From: UBA1351 sp963677885
GTDB taxonomy: Bacteria > Bacillota > Clostridia > Lachnospirales > Vallitaleaceae
Reading direction: 5' to 3'
Length of the DNA stretch: 64,000 nucleotides
Assembly: GCA_963677885.1 (NCBI GenBank)
Contig: OY782500.1
Location: 1,488,001 to 1,552,000 of the forward strand
Shown: piece by piece, positions 32,843-41,438 of the stretch
Numbering within the stretch: the first letter of the stretch is position 1
Layout of the letters: each line of letters begins with the position of its first letter
Notes under the pieces: generated by a model
The model's input: only the letters and a program-made list of their open reading frames with translations
Databases searched by the model: none
What the model was told of the DNA's origin: nothing
Position numbers and translations under genes: made by a program

Positions 32843-34327
32843 ATGGGGACTAATTCAACAATACTAACGAGACAGGCTATAGATTTTAAAAAGGCCAACC
32901 GCTTAAACACCATATTGATATCAACAATATGTGTTCTTTTAATTATTAATTTACTTGTAACCGGTGAGGATGCCATGACCAGTATTATGGTATTAGGTGC
33001 AGCATTTATCTTTACCAATCTAATTAACCTTATGGGATTTATACCACAAAACATCAAAAGTTTTATACTGCCGATGATTCCCGCCACCTTGAATATGCTG
33101 CTCTGCATTGTTGAAGGCTCCGGTGATTCATTCTTTATTATTATGGCCGCTACGCTTTTAATGGGTGCCTTATATTTTGATCCGCGATTAGTTATCATTG
33201 ACGTCATCGTTCTGAACATCCAAATGATTACCGTAGCCTTTATCTTAGGAAACGGTATTGTTTATGCTGACGCACCTATTTCCATTGCTGTTGATAACCT
33301 GATTCGAATCAATATGCTCTTCTTTGTAGCAATTTTTGTTTCGAGATGGGGTTTTAAATACATCCAAGACGCAGTTCTTTCAAAAATTGATGCAGATAAT
33401 TTGCTGGAAGAGGTTAACCAACTTCTTACAACCAATAAAACCGCCGTCAAAGAATTGACAGGCAGCATCGATCAAACCGGTTATGATATCAAACAGATGA
33501 GAGAATCCAGCGAAGCCATTACCTCTGCTATGCAGGTTATGGCAGATGGTATCTCAACCCAATCAGACGCTTCCAACCAGGTATCTGAAGCATCTGCCTT
33601 GTCCTTGGAGTTAGTAACTGAGACTCATACTATTGCTGCAGATGTTAACCAGACTTCTGAAGAATTGCTTACACAAATTAGAGACAATCAGGAAAAACTT
33701 GATACGATGTACGCGCGGATGAATACCATTGGCGAAACGATGATTACCGCTCAGGAAACTGTTGAAAACCTCACTAAAAACACAGATTCCATTACAGCTT
33801 TTCTTGCCAACATCACGGATATTGCAGACCAAACAAATTTGCTGGCTTTAAATGCATCTATTGAGGCAGCAAGAGCAGGCGAAAACGGCAAGGGTTTTGC
33901 GGTTGTAGCTGATGAGGTCAGAAAACTTTCTGAGCAAACTGGTGCTACTGCAGGGAATATAGTTAAAATTTTCAATGAGTTGACGGCTACTTCAACAGTT
34001 GCCCTTAATAAAGTAAGCGAAGGTAAGGAAAATGTTGAAGATGGTCTTTATGTGATGAATACCTTCAATCAGTCCTTCAAGACTATGGAGAATTCATATG
34101 AGCAACTGCGTAGTCAAATTGATGCAGAAACAAGAAATATCAATCAGATTGCACAAGGGTTCAACACAATCTTGGACCAGACAAAATCTATTGCGGATTT
34201 AGCAAGTGATCACGCCGCAACCAGTGAAGAGATTCTCGCCTCCATTGAAGCACAAGATAATAACCTTTCCAATGTCACCATATCTATGGGACAAATTCAA
34301 GAGACAGCTTCCCGTCTAACCAATTAG
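32843..34327 (+). CDS. Methyl-accepting chemotaxis protein with a multi-helix membrane domain
   Basis: A 494-residue chemoreceptor. Instead of a periplasmic ligand domain it has six hydrophobic helices in residues about 20-175, then a short linker and the signalling domain with tip DQTNLLALNASIEAARAGEN. No HAMP domain is evident. It would sense something in or across the membrane, such as redox state or proton motive force. RBS is AAAGGAGG. It has a strong terminator and is monocistronic. Confidence 0.93.
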   Translation: MGTNSTILTRQAIDFKKANRLNTILISTICVLLIINLLVTGEDAMTSIMVLGAAFIFTNLINLMGFIPQNIKSFILPMIPATLNMLLCIVEGSGDSFFIIMAATLLMGALYFDPRLVIIDVIVLNIQMITVAFILGNGIVYADAPISIAVDNLIRINMLFFVAIFVSRWGFKYIQDAVLSKIDADNLLEEVNQLLTTNKTAVKELTGSIDQTGYDIKQMRESSEAITSAMQVMADGISTQSDASNQVSEASALSLELVTETHTIAADVNQTSEELLTQIRDNQEKLDTMYARMNTIGETMITAQETVENLTKNTDSITAFLANITDIADQTNLLALNASIEAARAGENGKGFAVVADEVRKLSEQTGATAGNIVKIFNELTATSTVALNKVSEGKENVEDGLYVMNTFNQSFKTMENSYEQLRSQIDAETRNINQIAQGFNTILDQTKSIADLASDHAATSEEILASIEAQDNNLSNVTISMGQIQETASRLTN

Positions 34328-34376
34328 ATTAAATAATTATCGTAACACCCTAAAATATATGAGGATATAAAATAAG

Positions 34377-34414
34377 GGTCTGTCTCAACATGATGTTGAG
34401 ACAGACCTCTTTTA
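34377..34414 (+). terminator. Intrinsic terminator after the chemoreceptor
   Basis: GGTCTGTCTCAACA pairs perfectly with TGTTGAGACAGACC around TGA, followed by TCTTTT. Confidence 0.93.
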
Positions 34415-34470
34415 ATTGACACTTATGACGACCATATACTCATTTGTCCTTTATTCAAGCCTTGTTCCTT

Positions 34471-35499
34471 TTAATGTCTTCCACGGCCACTTGTTATGGC
34501 AGGCATGACTATGACTTCCTGAGTTCCTGAAATAATGGCATCTTCCAAAGCATTTTGCACCGACATCATAATTCCATAAGAGGTATAGGTAGCACCTGTT
34601 ATGGCATCTACATCAGCTGTCTCTTCTTCAGCAATCAAGCCTGGTATGACTGCAACCGGCGTTCCCCAAAACTGTTCTCTTTTCTCATTATGGGAAACAA
34701 CCTCAACAGATACAACCTTTCCACCTTCAACGACAATGCTGGTTGTAAGGTTTGGTCCATACCCATCTGCAACGCCTGTATAAGTTCCATCTGCTAAGAC
34801 CAAACCATCCCAGGTAATACTTTCATTCACCGACCCAATGACTTCGTCAGCCAGAGCCTGATCAACCTCGCTGCTTCCAGTATCATCACTTAAATCACTG
34901 ACATCTGTGTCCTGTGTCGCTTCAAATGCAGATGAGTCCTCCTTTACTTCACTGTCTGTAATTGATTGGACTTGCGCTTCCTCATTAGCAACTTCGTCCG
35001 AATCTGTAAGAGTACTCCTTATGGTGTTGGCACCGGCATTCTCATTACTGGCTAAAGCTGTGGTCTCCGTTTGTATATAACCCTCTCGCTCCAAGGCGTA
35101 TGCCAGACCGTCTACACCGACAAATCCACCAACTTCCACCACATGCATAATTACCAATATCCAAACTGCTGCCGCCATAACCCGGTGACTCTTAGCCCAT
35201 CGACCTTTTAATTTCTTTCTGAACATATAGCCAACTCCTAAAAGTATAATCATAATCCAGGCATATGTTCCTTGATTGAAAGAAAGAATCTTAAAGGACG
35301 AATAGAATCCATGAAGGAGACCGGATCCAATTGCCACCATTCCCATCCACTTATGGTATTTTCTCAAGGACTTATTCAACCGGTATAATTGACCTTCCCT
35401 ATTCTTCCTGCCGATTTTACGTAATATATATATGATTCCCAGTAAAAAAACTGAAATCGTTGCCACCCAGGCCAGTATTACACTAAATAAAAGTTCCAT
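34471..35499 (-). CDS. Membrane redox protein with covalent-FMN (ApbE target) domain
   Basis: A 342-residue protein. Residues 1-135 hold four membrane helices with paired histidines (YHKWMG, LLHGFY, KSHRVMA, MHVVEVG), a cytochrome b561/ferric-reductase-like layout. Residues about 140-225 are an acidic Ser/Asp-rich linker. Residues about 230-325 are an FMN-binding domain with DAITGATYTS, in which T306 is the likely threonine flavinylated by ApbE. It would carry electrons from the membrane to an extracytoplasmic FMN, as in flavin-based extracellular electron transfer. ApbE is not in the window. RBS is AAGGAAAAAGAG. Confidence 0.9.
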   Translation of the reverse strand: MELLFSVILAWVATISVFLLGIIYILRKIGRKNREGQLYRLNKSLRKYHKWMGMVAIGSGLLHGFYSSFKILSFNQGTYAWIMIILLGVGYMFRKKLKGRWAKSHRVMAAAVWILVIMHVVEVGGFVGVDGLAYALEREGYIQTETTALASNENAGANTIRSTLTDSDEVANEEAQVQSITDSEVKEDSSAFEATQDTDVSDLSDDTGSSEVDQALADEVIGSVNESITWDGLVLADGTYTGVADGYGPNLTTSIVVEGGKVVSVEVVSHNEKREQFWGTPVAVIPGLIAEEETADVDAITGATYTSYGIMMSVQNALEDAIISGTQEVIVMPAITSGRGRH

Positions 35500-35632
35500 A
35501 CTCTTTTTCCTTTCGTCTTATTTCTATCTTAACATCTATTATATTAAAGAGTAAATGTGTTAAAAATATGAAGTTAAAGCAAATATTTATATTCTTATAT
35601 AAAAATTGTATTTAATTGATAATTATTATTTG

Positions 35633-35660
35633 TTATTTATATTATTTTCTGCTATAATAT
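35633..35660 (+). promoter_or_regulatory. Promoter of the 43-residue peptide gene
   Basis: TTGTTA, 17 bases and TATAAT, about 45 bases before the start at 35698. An AT-rich Fur-like string TGATAATTATTATTT lies just upstream at 35617-35631; in such AT-rich DNA that match is weak. Confidence 0.65.
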
Positions 35661-35697
35661 AGCTACAATAAATCAGTTGACCAAAAAGGAGTGTTTT

Positions 35698-35829
35698 ATG
35701 ACATATAACGATGTTATTAAAGAACTGGAATCCATCGGTATCGAAATCGATTACGAAGCAATTGATGTCCCTGATCTTAACGCACCCTGCGATGATCCTA
35801 AAGCCTTTGAAGAAAAAATAAAAGCATAA
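35698..35829 (+). CDS. 43-residue acidic peptide of unknown function
   Basis: A small gene with every expected element: a promoter, RBS AAAAGGAG six bases before ATG, 43 codons and a strong terminator. The peptide begins MTYNDVIKELESIGIEIDY and ends KAFEEKIKA. It is acidic with two predicted helices separated by a VPDLNAPCDDP turn holding its only Cys. No signal peptide or membrane segment. I do not recognise a family. Codon use resembles that of its neighbours. Confidence 0.75.
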   Translation: MTYNDVIKELESIGIEIDYEAIDVPDLNAPCDDPKAFEEKIKA

Positions 35830-35854
35830 CTTGTGTTCTCCTCACATATTAATG

Positions 35855-35908
35855 AAGAGCTTTGAACTATGATACCACAGATGTATCTTAGGTCAAAGCT
35901 CTTGTTTA
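35855..35908 (+). terminator. Intrinsic terminator after the peptide gene
   Basis: AAGAGCTTTGA pairs with TCAAAGCTCTT, followed by GTTTATG. It may also serve the convergent cobD gene. Confidence 0.8.
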
Positions 35909-35916
35909 TGTATAGC

Positions 35917-36978
35917 TTAATTATTCAAGTAGTCCTTAAAACATCCTAATAAGGATTGATTGTCTTTTTCACTCCCAACAGCAATACGATAAAAGCCATA
36001 GGAGAGATAGTGATAATTACTGCAGTCACGAATCAGAAAACCTTTTTCCAGGCAATAGGCCATAAATTCATCATTTGCCTCTTTTTCTCTCATACCGGTA
36101 CTGAAAAAAATATAATTAGCCTGACCGTTAATTACCTTCCATCCCATATCAGTCAATGCTTGCACCATAAATTGTCTTTCCTTTTGAATCGCATATGGTG
36201 TCTCATCAATATACTTTTGATCTTCTAATGCTGCCACCCCGGCTATTTGAGCCGGTACTGATATATTCCATGGCTGACCAATACCTTTCAACTCAAAAAG
36301 AAGTTCTGTATTGGAAGTAATTCCGTACCCCAATCGAAGGCCAGCCATAGCAAAAAATTTGGTAAATGCTTTCAAAACCAGCAGGTTTTCAAAATCATGG
36401 ATATGGGGAAGGAAGGAATACCTGGCTTTATCCACAACAAAATCCATAAAACACTCATCAATTAACAAGAAGGCTCCCTGTTCGCGACATTTAACTGCAA
36501 GTCGTCGAACATATTCACTGGTAACTGTCAGACCTGTAGGATTGTTCGGATTGCATAAAACAACTAACTGATGATCACTAATCCTGTCTATAAAAGACTC
36601 TCCAATCCCAAACTCATCATCCACCTTCACATACTCACACTGGCCACCAAAGGTCCTGACAGCTTTTTCATATTCTGAAAAAGTCGGTCCAACAAGTAAG
36701 GCTTTGCCAGGTTTTATCACTTGGACCAGACGATAGATAATCTCTGCTGCACCATTACCAAAGATGACTTCCTCTTCACTTATGCCTTCATAGGCAGCAA
36801 CTGATTGAGTGAGATCCCTTGCTGATACATCCGGGTAATGTGTAAACATATCCAGGTTTTCGGCTAAGGCCTCTTTAACCCTCCTGGGTAAGCCTAAGGG
36901 GTTTATATTGGCTGAAAAATCAATTGGCCAATGCCCTCTATTTTTCTTATATGTATAAATATCGCCTCCGTGATTCAT
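35917..36978 (-). CDS. cobD: Threonine-phosphate decarboxylase CobD
   Basis: A PLP enzyme that decarboxylates L-threonine-O-3-phosphate to (R)-1-amino-2-propanol phosphate, the linker of the cobalamin nucleotide loop. It is 353 residues with the histidinol-phosphate-aminotransferase fold. Start motifs HGGDIYTY and DFSANINPLG are CobD-specific. The PLP lysine is in LKAFTKFFAMAGLRLGYG, and CNPNNPTG is present. HisC is the main alternative, but the N-terminal HGG motif and the next gene, cbiB, decide. The ATG at 36978 follows AAGGAG. Confidence 0.93.
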   Translation of the reverse strand: MNHGGDIYTYKKNRGHWPIDFSANINPLGLPRRVKEALAENLDMFTHYPDVSARDLTQSVAAYEGISEEEVIFGNGAAEIIYRLVQVIKPGKALLVGPTFSEYEKAVRTFGGQCEYVKVDDEFGIGESFIDRISDHQLVVLCNPNNPTGLTVTSEYVRRLAVKCREQGAFLLIDECFMDFVVDKARYSFLPHIHDFENLLVLKAFTKFFAMAGLRLGYGITSNTELLFELKGIGQPWNISVPAQIAGVAALEDQKYIDETPYAIQKERQFMVQALTDMGWKVINGQANYIFFSTGMREKEANDEFMAYCLEKGFLIRDCSNYHYLSYGFYRIAVGSEKDNQSLLGCFKDYLNN

Positions 36979-37010
36979 AGGCAACTCCTTCTTCTGATTT
37001 CCATAAAGTC

Positions 37011-37985
37011 TTATATGACCATCCATAATAACCCTCTCAGCAACAAGCCCGCCAAAAGGCATATCAGAGATGTGGCAATCATTAATTGATTAGCTCTTAT
37101 AATATCTTTCGCTTCCACCGGCCGCAATGCATCACCTATGGTCGGTTTTGCAACTTTCTCACCAAAATATATGCTGTCTCCACCTAACTGAATGCCCAGG
37201 GCTCCGCTGCAAACAGATTCGGTCTGGGCTGAATTTGGGCTTTTGTGATTATACCTGTCTCTTAGGAATATCTTCCATCCCTGTTTCCAATCAAACTTTA
37301 GAATACCTGCTGCAAGTACCATAAAGAGAGCGCTAAGTCTAGCCGGAATATAGTTTGCCCAGTCATCTAATTTTGCAGCACATGTTCCAAATTCCATATA
37401 CTTCTCATTTTTATACCCAACCATTGAATCCATCGTATTAATTCCCTTATATAGAAAGCCAAGAGGCGCTCCACCTATAAGCAAAAAAATAAGAGGTGCT
37501 ACAATGCCATCAGTTGTATTTTCAGCAACCGTTTCAACGGCTCCCTTGACTATGCCTTGATAATCAAGAGAATCCGTATCTCTCCCGACAATATAGGACA
37601 GTTTGACTCTGGCATTGACTATATCACCATCAACAAGTGGATGATAAACCTTCATACTTTCTTTCTTCAATGACTTCATGGCTAAAATCTGAAAGCAAAA
37701 GAAGGTCTCTATAATTATTGCCATGACTTGGCTAAACTGTGCAACCAGCCATAATAATCCATAGGGTAGTATAAGCGTCACCATCAAAACGCCTATGACA
37801 AGGAGGCAACCACCTAAACGATTATTGGATATTCCCTTCCTTATCCACTTCTCAAGTTTACTGATCCATCTACCAATATAAACAATTGGATGCGGAATCC
37901 AATAAGGATCCCCCAACAAACTGTCCATGATAAACCCTCCTGCTGTAATGCCCATCAATACTAATGGGTTATGATAACTTAACAT
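37011..37985 (-). CDS. cbiB: Adenosylcobinamide-phosphate synthase CbiB
   Basis: A 324-residue membrane enzyme joining adenosylcobyric acid and aminopropanol phosphate during cobalamin synthesis. Family motifs are FIMDSLLGDPYWIPHPIVYIG, VAENTTDGIVAPL, GGAPLGFLYKGINTMDSMVGY and AQTESVCSGALG. It is upstream of cobD by about 30 bases, and the two act on the same step. No other cobalamin genes or cobalamin riboswitch is present, so this pair probably serves salvage or completes a pathway encoded elsewhere. The start at 37985 follows AGGGGA. Confidence 0.94.
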   Translation of the reverse strand: MLSYHNPLVLMGITAGGFIMDSLLGDPYWIPHPIVYIGRWISKLEKWIRKGISNNRLGGCLLVIGVLMVTLILPYGLLWLVAQFSQVMAIIIETFFCFQILAMKSLKKESMKVYHPLVDGDIVNARVKLSYIVGRDTDSLDYQGIVKGAVETVAENTTDGIVAPLIFLLIGGAPLGFLYKGINTMDSMVGYKNEKYMEFGTCAAKLDDWANYIPARLSALFMVLAAGILKFDWKQGWKIFLRDRYNHKSPNSAQTESVCSGALGIQLGGDSIYFGEKVAKPTIGDALRPVEAKDIIRANQLMIATSLICLLAGLLLRGLLWMVI

Positions 37986-38144
37986 AGTAATCCCCTTCAT
38001 TTTTTTCTCTATTATATCCATAAGATGATGTATTTTCAACCAAGCAAAATCTGGCCCCATTAAACTTATATGTTTTGTCACTTTTAACAAGGTCAGTTTT
38101 CTAGTATACTGAAGATAGATTATAGAAAGGATTGGGCATTTTAC

Positions 38145-38714
38145 TTGTGCCTGACTAAGATTATGGATAACAGATCAAGAATTATGTCAACACGTTTCAT
38201 CATTCTAAACGCATTATTTACAGCTATCGTTTTCATCGCTACATACGCTGTTCAAATACCTTTACCTGGTATTGCAACAGGTGGGCTTATCCACCTTGGA
38301 AATGTTGCATTATTTACCATTGCCATTGTGTTCGGCAAGAAATATGGCGCTATTAGCGGAGCATTTGGTATGGCCCTTTTTGACATTTTATCTGCTTGGG
38401 TAATATGGGCTCCTGCAACCTTCATTATCAGAGGTATCATGGGTTATATGGTTGGAGCCATCTACCATGGTGGTTCCAAGGAAAAACCTGGTCTCCTTCG
38501 TATGGTTTCAGCCTTTGTTTTACCAAGTATTGTGATGATTGCAGGTTATTACTTCTACAACATCCTTCTTTATGGTAATTGGGCAGTAGCTACAGCTTCA
38601 CTACCTGGTGATTTCATTCAAATCGGAGCCGGTATTGCCTTGTCCTTGCCACTGATTGGTGTCCTCAATCAAACTGGTACATCATCTTCACTTAGAAAAT
38701 TAGCATCTATTTAG
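38145..38714 (+). CDS. ECF transporter S component, DUF1393/ECF-ribofla_trS type
   Basis: A roughly 180-190-residue membrane protein with six helices. The N-terminal third has LPGIATGGLIHLGNVALFTIAI then GAISGAFGMALFDILSAW and APATFIIRGIMGYMVG, which match S components of vitamin transporters. The substrate is unclear. The start is ambiguous: TTG at 38145, ATG at 38163 or ATG at 38184; the only RBS-like AAAGGA lies 13 bases before the TTG, and a hairpin GGGCA/TGTGCC-like lies between. A promoter with TATACT lies about 40 bases upstream. It shares a transcript with the next aminotransferase. Confidence 0.85.
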   Translation: MCLTKIMDNRSRIMSTRFIILNALFTAIVFIATYAVQIPLPGIATGGLIHLGNVALFTIAIVFGKKYGAISGAFGMALFDILSAWVIWAPATFIIRGIMGYMVGAIYHGGSKEKPGLLRMVSAFVLPSIVMIAGYYFYNILLYGNWAVATASLPGDFIQIGAGIALSLPLIGVLNQTGTSSSLRKLASI

Positions 38715-38767
38715 TCTGGTCGTAAATCTATCGATTTACTGCTCGATTATACATCCTGGGAGGATAT

Positions 38768-39841
38768 ATGAAACACTTATTAATGACTCCCGGTCCTACT
38801 TATGTTACGGACCGGGTTCGCCAGGCCATGGCCAAACCTATTGTTAATCCGGATATTGATCCGTCTTTTTTTGACTTCTATAAAGATATAACTGAAAAGC
38901 TTCAGACGATTATGCATACCCGCAATGAGGTCCTTATTCTTGATGGCGAGGGTATTCTTGGCCTTGAAGCAGCATGTGCCTCTTTAATTGAACCAGGTGA
39001 CCGAGTCCTGGTCATCAGCAATGGTGTATTCGGCCAAGGATTCGGAGATTTTGTTTCCATGTATGGAGGAATTCCTGTATATTTAAGCAAAGATTTTAGG
39101 GAACCTGTCACTGGAGAAGATCTAAAGGCCTTTCTAGACAAAGACCACAACTTCAAATGCGCCACCTTGGTTCACTGCGAAACCCCCAGTGGTTTGATTA
39201 ATCCAATTGAAAACCTATGCCCACTGCTAAAATCTTACGGGATCCTTTCCATAGTAGATGCTGTTTCATCCATTGGAGGCATGGAAGTTTTAGCAGATGC
39301 CTGGTCCATCGATGTCCTCCTAGGTGGTTCGCAGAAGTGTTTATCCGCTCCTCCCGGCCTTACCTTCCTTAGTTTAAGCACTGAAGCCAAACTTAAGATG
39401 TCTGAACGTAAAACTCCTATTCCCGGCTTTTACGCCAATCTAACCATATGGGATGGATGGTATGAAAAGAAGTGGTTTCCCTATACCCAGCCCATCAGCG
39501 ACCTCTATGGTTTTTCTGAAGCGGTAGATATTTACTTGGAGGATGCCAAAACCATTGAACGGCACAAGGAAATTGCTGATTATGTTCGTGGACGTCTTAT
39601 CAAGATGGGTTTAAAACTCTATCCCAAGGCGGGTTTCTCAAACACTGTAACAGCTTTCCATGTTCCAGAAGGCTTTACGGATAAGGTCTTCCTTGAAAAA
39701 CTCCTCATTAAGTACAATATCGTTTTGACAGGAGCCTTCGGCCCGCTGTCTGGCAAACTTATCCGGATTGGTCATATGGGTGAAAATTGCCGCTTTGATA
39801 TTATCAAGATGACCCTGGATGCGATCGAGTCAATTTTATAG
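38768..39841 (+). CDS. Class V aminotransferase, alanine-glyoxylate/serine-pyruvate type
   Basis: A 357-residue PLP enzyme of fold type I. It begins LLMTPGPTYVTDRVRQAM, and the PLP site lies in DAVSSIGGM and GGSQKCLSAPPGL (Lys). This group includes alanine-glyoxylate, serine-pyruvate and ureidoglycine-glyoxylate (PucG) aminotransferases. The only clue to the substrate is the ECF S component 53 bases upstream, which may import the compound or its vitamin cofactor. RBS is GGGAGGAT. No purine-degradation genes are near. Confidence 0.88.
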   Translation: MKHLLMTPGPTYVTDRVRQAMAKPIVNPDIDPSFFDFYKDITEKLQTIMHTRNEVLILDGEGILGLEAACASLIEPGDRVLVISNGVFGQGFGDFVSMYGGIPVYLSKDFREPVTGEDLKAFLDKDHNFKCATLVHCETPSGLINPIENLCPLLKSYGILSIVDAVSSIGGMEVLADAWSIDVLLGGSQKCLSAPPGLTFLSLSTEAKLKMSERKTPIPGFYANLTIWDGWYEKKWFPYTQPISDLYGFSEAVDIYLEDAKTIERHKEIADYVRGRLIKMGLKLYPKAGFSNTVTAFHVPEGFTDKVFLEKLLIKYNIVLTGAFGPLSGKLIRIGHMGENCRFDIIKMTLDAIESIL

Positions 39842-39912
39842 GCTCAAGCACATGACAATTGTCACTATTTTTCACCCCTAACACCAGCTTTACCTATTCA
39901 TAAAGTGTTCAC

Positions 39913-39941
39913 TTGACACATGTACATCTTGGTAGTAGCAT
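39913..39941 (+). promoter_or_regulatory. Sigma-A promoter for the diguanylate cyclase
   Basis: TTGACA, 17 bases, TAGCAT, 48 bases before the start at 39989. A 12-bp palindrome TGACAATTGTCA lies at 39853-39864. Confidence 0.7.
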
Positions 39942-39988
39942 TAATTCATAACATGGCAGTGTCAGGGCACACAGAGTGAGAGGACATC

Positions 39989-41065
39989 ATGAAATATCTA
40001 AAGGATTTTTTTACATTTAAAACTGAAGAACCCATGGCTAATCAGCTTTTTAACATCATTCTAATGATGGTTCTTTTGGTGTCCACTTTTAATATTGTTG
40101 TTAATCAATTTGTAGGCTATCCCCAGCATGTCAACATAAAATGGATCTTTGTCATCCTAGCCACCTTGATAATTCGAAAGTACTATCCCGCCTATGACTT
40201 TCTTAAGTTCGTATATACTTTAATCATCATCCTTTTCCTTATCCCTCTCGGATGGATACATTCTGGCGCTAACAACAACAATGTTATAGCCTATATTTTT
40301 CTTGTGATTATCAGTTTATCTTTTATGTTTGAGGGATGGAAACAGTATTTTCTAGTCACCCTAACCATTATTGAGTATACCTCTTTTATCATCATCGAAC
40401 ATCTCATGCCCCAGTGGTTAATTCAGTATTCCGAAAGTATTTCCTATACAGACCGTCTACTGCAGATCCCGATGGCACTTTTTTCTTCATATCTAATTCT
40501 TATGTATTTTGCAAGAGCCTATACCAAGAACTTCAAAAAGCTCAAGGAAACCAATCGTCAGCTTGAAATTATTGCTTATACCGATTCTTTAACCGGTGTA
40601 TATAACAGGGCCTTTATTTTTGACAAATTGGAGGAATCCATTGAAAACAAAGAATCCTTTGTTACCATGATCATTGACATCGATGATTTTAAAAACGTTA
40701 ATGACAACTTCGGCCACTTAGTTGGGGACAAAGTATTATCCGAATTCGCTGAAGCCCTGGATAGAGAGTTTGGTCCATATGGTTATGTTTCCAGATATGG
40801 TGGTGATGAATTTATCCTCTTGCTTTTTGCCGAACCCAACGTCCTTGACATGTGTATGCTGAAATTCAAGCACCGGTTTAGTCACCTGGAAGTGGTAGAG
40901 CTTTGTCAGGTAACCCTGTCAGGCGGTTATGATTATTACACGAATCAAACCTTGGATGCCTACCTTCGAAATATTGACAACGCCTTATACAAGGCTAAAA
41001 AGACCGGAAAGAATCAGATTATTGAAGCCGATGACACCCTTGAATTATCCGAGATGGATGCTTAA
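39989..41065 (+). CDS. Membrane diguanylate cyclase (GGDEF)
   Basis: A 358-residue protein with about six hydrophobic helices in residues 20-180 and a GGDEF domain from about 195 (DSLTGVYNRAFI, then YGGDEF). The inhibitory RxxD is absent before the signature (FGPYGYVSRYGGDEF), so feedback inhibition is not expected. It should make cyclic di-GMP. The sensor part has no recognisable ligand motif. RBS is GAGAGGA. A terminator shared with the convergent SHOCT gene follows. Confidence 0.92.
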   Translation: MKYLKDFFTFKTEEPMANQLFNIILMMVLLVSTFNIVVNQFVGYPQHVNIKWIFVILATLIIRKYYPAYDFLKFVYTLIIILFLIPLGWIHSGANNNNVIAYIFLVIISLSFMFEGWKQYFLVTLTIIEYTSFIIIEHLMPQWLIQYSESISYTDRLLQIPMALFSSYLILMYFARAYTKNFKKLKETNRQLEIIAYTDSLTGVYNRAFIFDKLEESIENKESFVTMIIDIDDFKNVNDNFGHLVGDKVLSEFAEALDREFGPYGYVSRYGGDEFILLLFAEPNVLDMCMLKFKHRFSHLEVVELCQVTLSGGYDYYTNQTLDAYLRNIDNALYKAKKTGKNQIIEADDTLELSEMDA

Positions 41066-41089
41066 TAAATTGAACAAAAATAATACAAA

Positions 41090-41125
41090 CAAAAGACCAA
41101 GTCTACCACTTGGTCTTTAATATTT
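41090..41125. terminator. Bidirectional terminator overlapping a coding end
   Basis: AAAGACCAAG pairs with CTTGGTCTTT. T-rich tails follow on both strands. On the minus strand the first half of the hairpin is the last codons and stop of the SHOCT gene. Confidence 0.85.
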
Positions 41126-41438
41126 CACTTCTTTTCCTATTATATTCTTCTTCAGTCAAGAGTCCATCTTCTTTGAGTTTTTCTAGCTTTCTAAGCTTAT
41201 CATCAAAATTCATAGGCTTGGGATCAGAGACTTCAATATCCACATCAATAATCCCCTCATCATTTGTTTTCTTTTCTTTGACAAGATTCCAAATATATCC
41301 AATTAACATACCTAAAATCCCAATAGATCCAAATATATAAAATCTCCAAGGTGCAAATATACCCACAAGAATAAATCCAAAGGATATGGACATGACCTTC
41401 TGGGGAAGGTTCATTCTGGAAAACATTAATTTTAGCAT
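41103..41438 (-). CDS. SHOCT-domain membrane protein
   Basis: A 111-residue protein with two hydrophobic helices (residues about 10-50), an acidic stretch and a C-terminal SHOCT motif, DKLRKLEKLKEDGLLTEEEYNRKRSEIL. SHOCT (short C-terminal domain) is a helical oligomerisation motif of unknown purpose. RBS GGGAGGT lies within the end of aguB, which it overlaps by 7 bases, so it is the third gene of the agu operon. Its link to agmatine metabolism is unproven. Confidence 0.85.
   Translation of the reverse strand: MLKLMFSRMNLPQKVMSISFGFILVGIFAPWRFYIFGSIGILGMLIGYIWNLVKEKKTNDEGIIDVDIEVSDPKPMNFDDKLRKLEKLKEDGLLTEEEYNRKRSEILKTKW

Noticed and set aside
37986..38144. Cobalamin or preQ1 riboswitch between cbiB and the ECF S component
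   Set aside because: No conserved B12-box or preQ1 pseudoknot strings are found; the leaders are too short on both sides.
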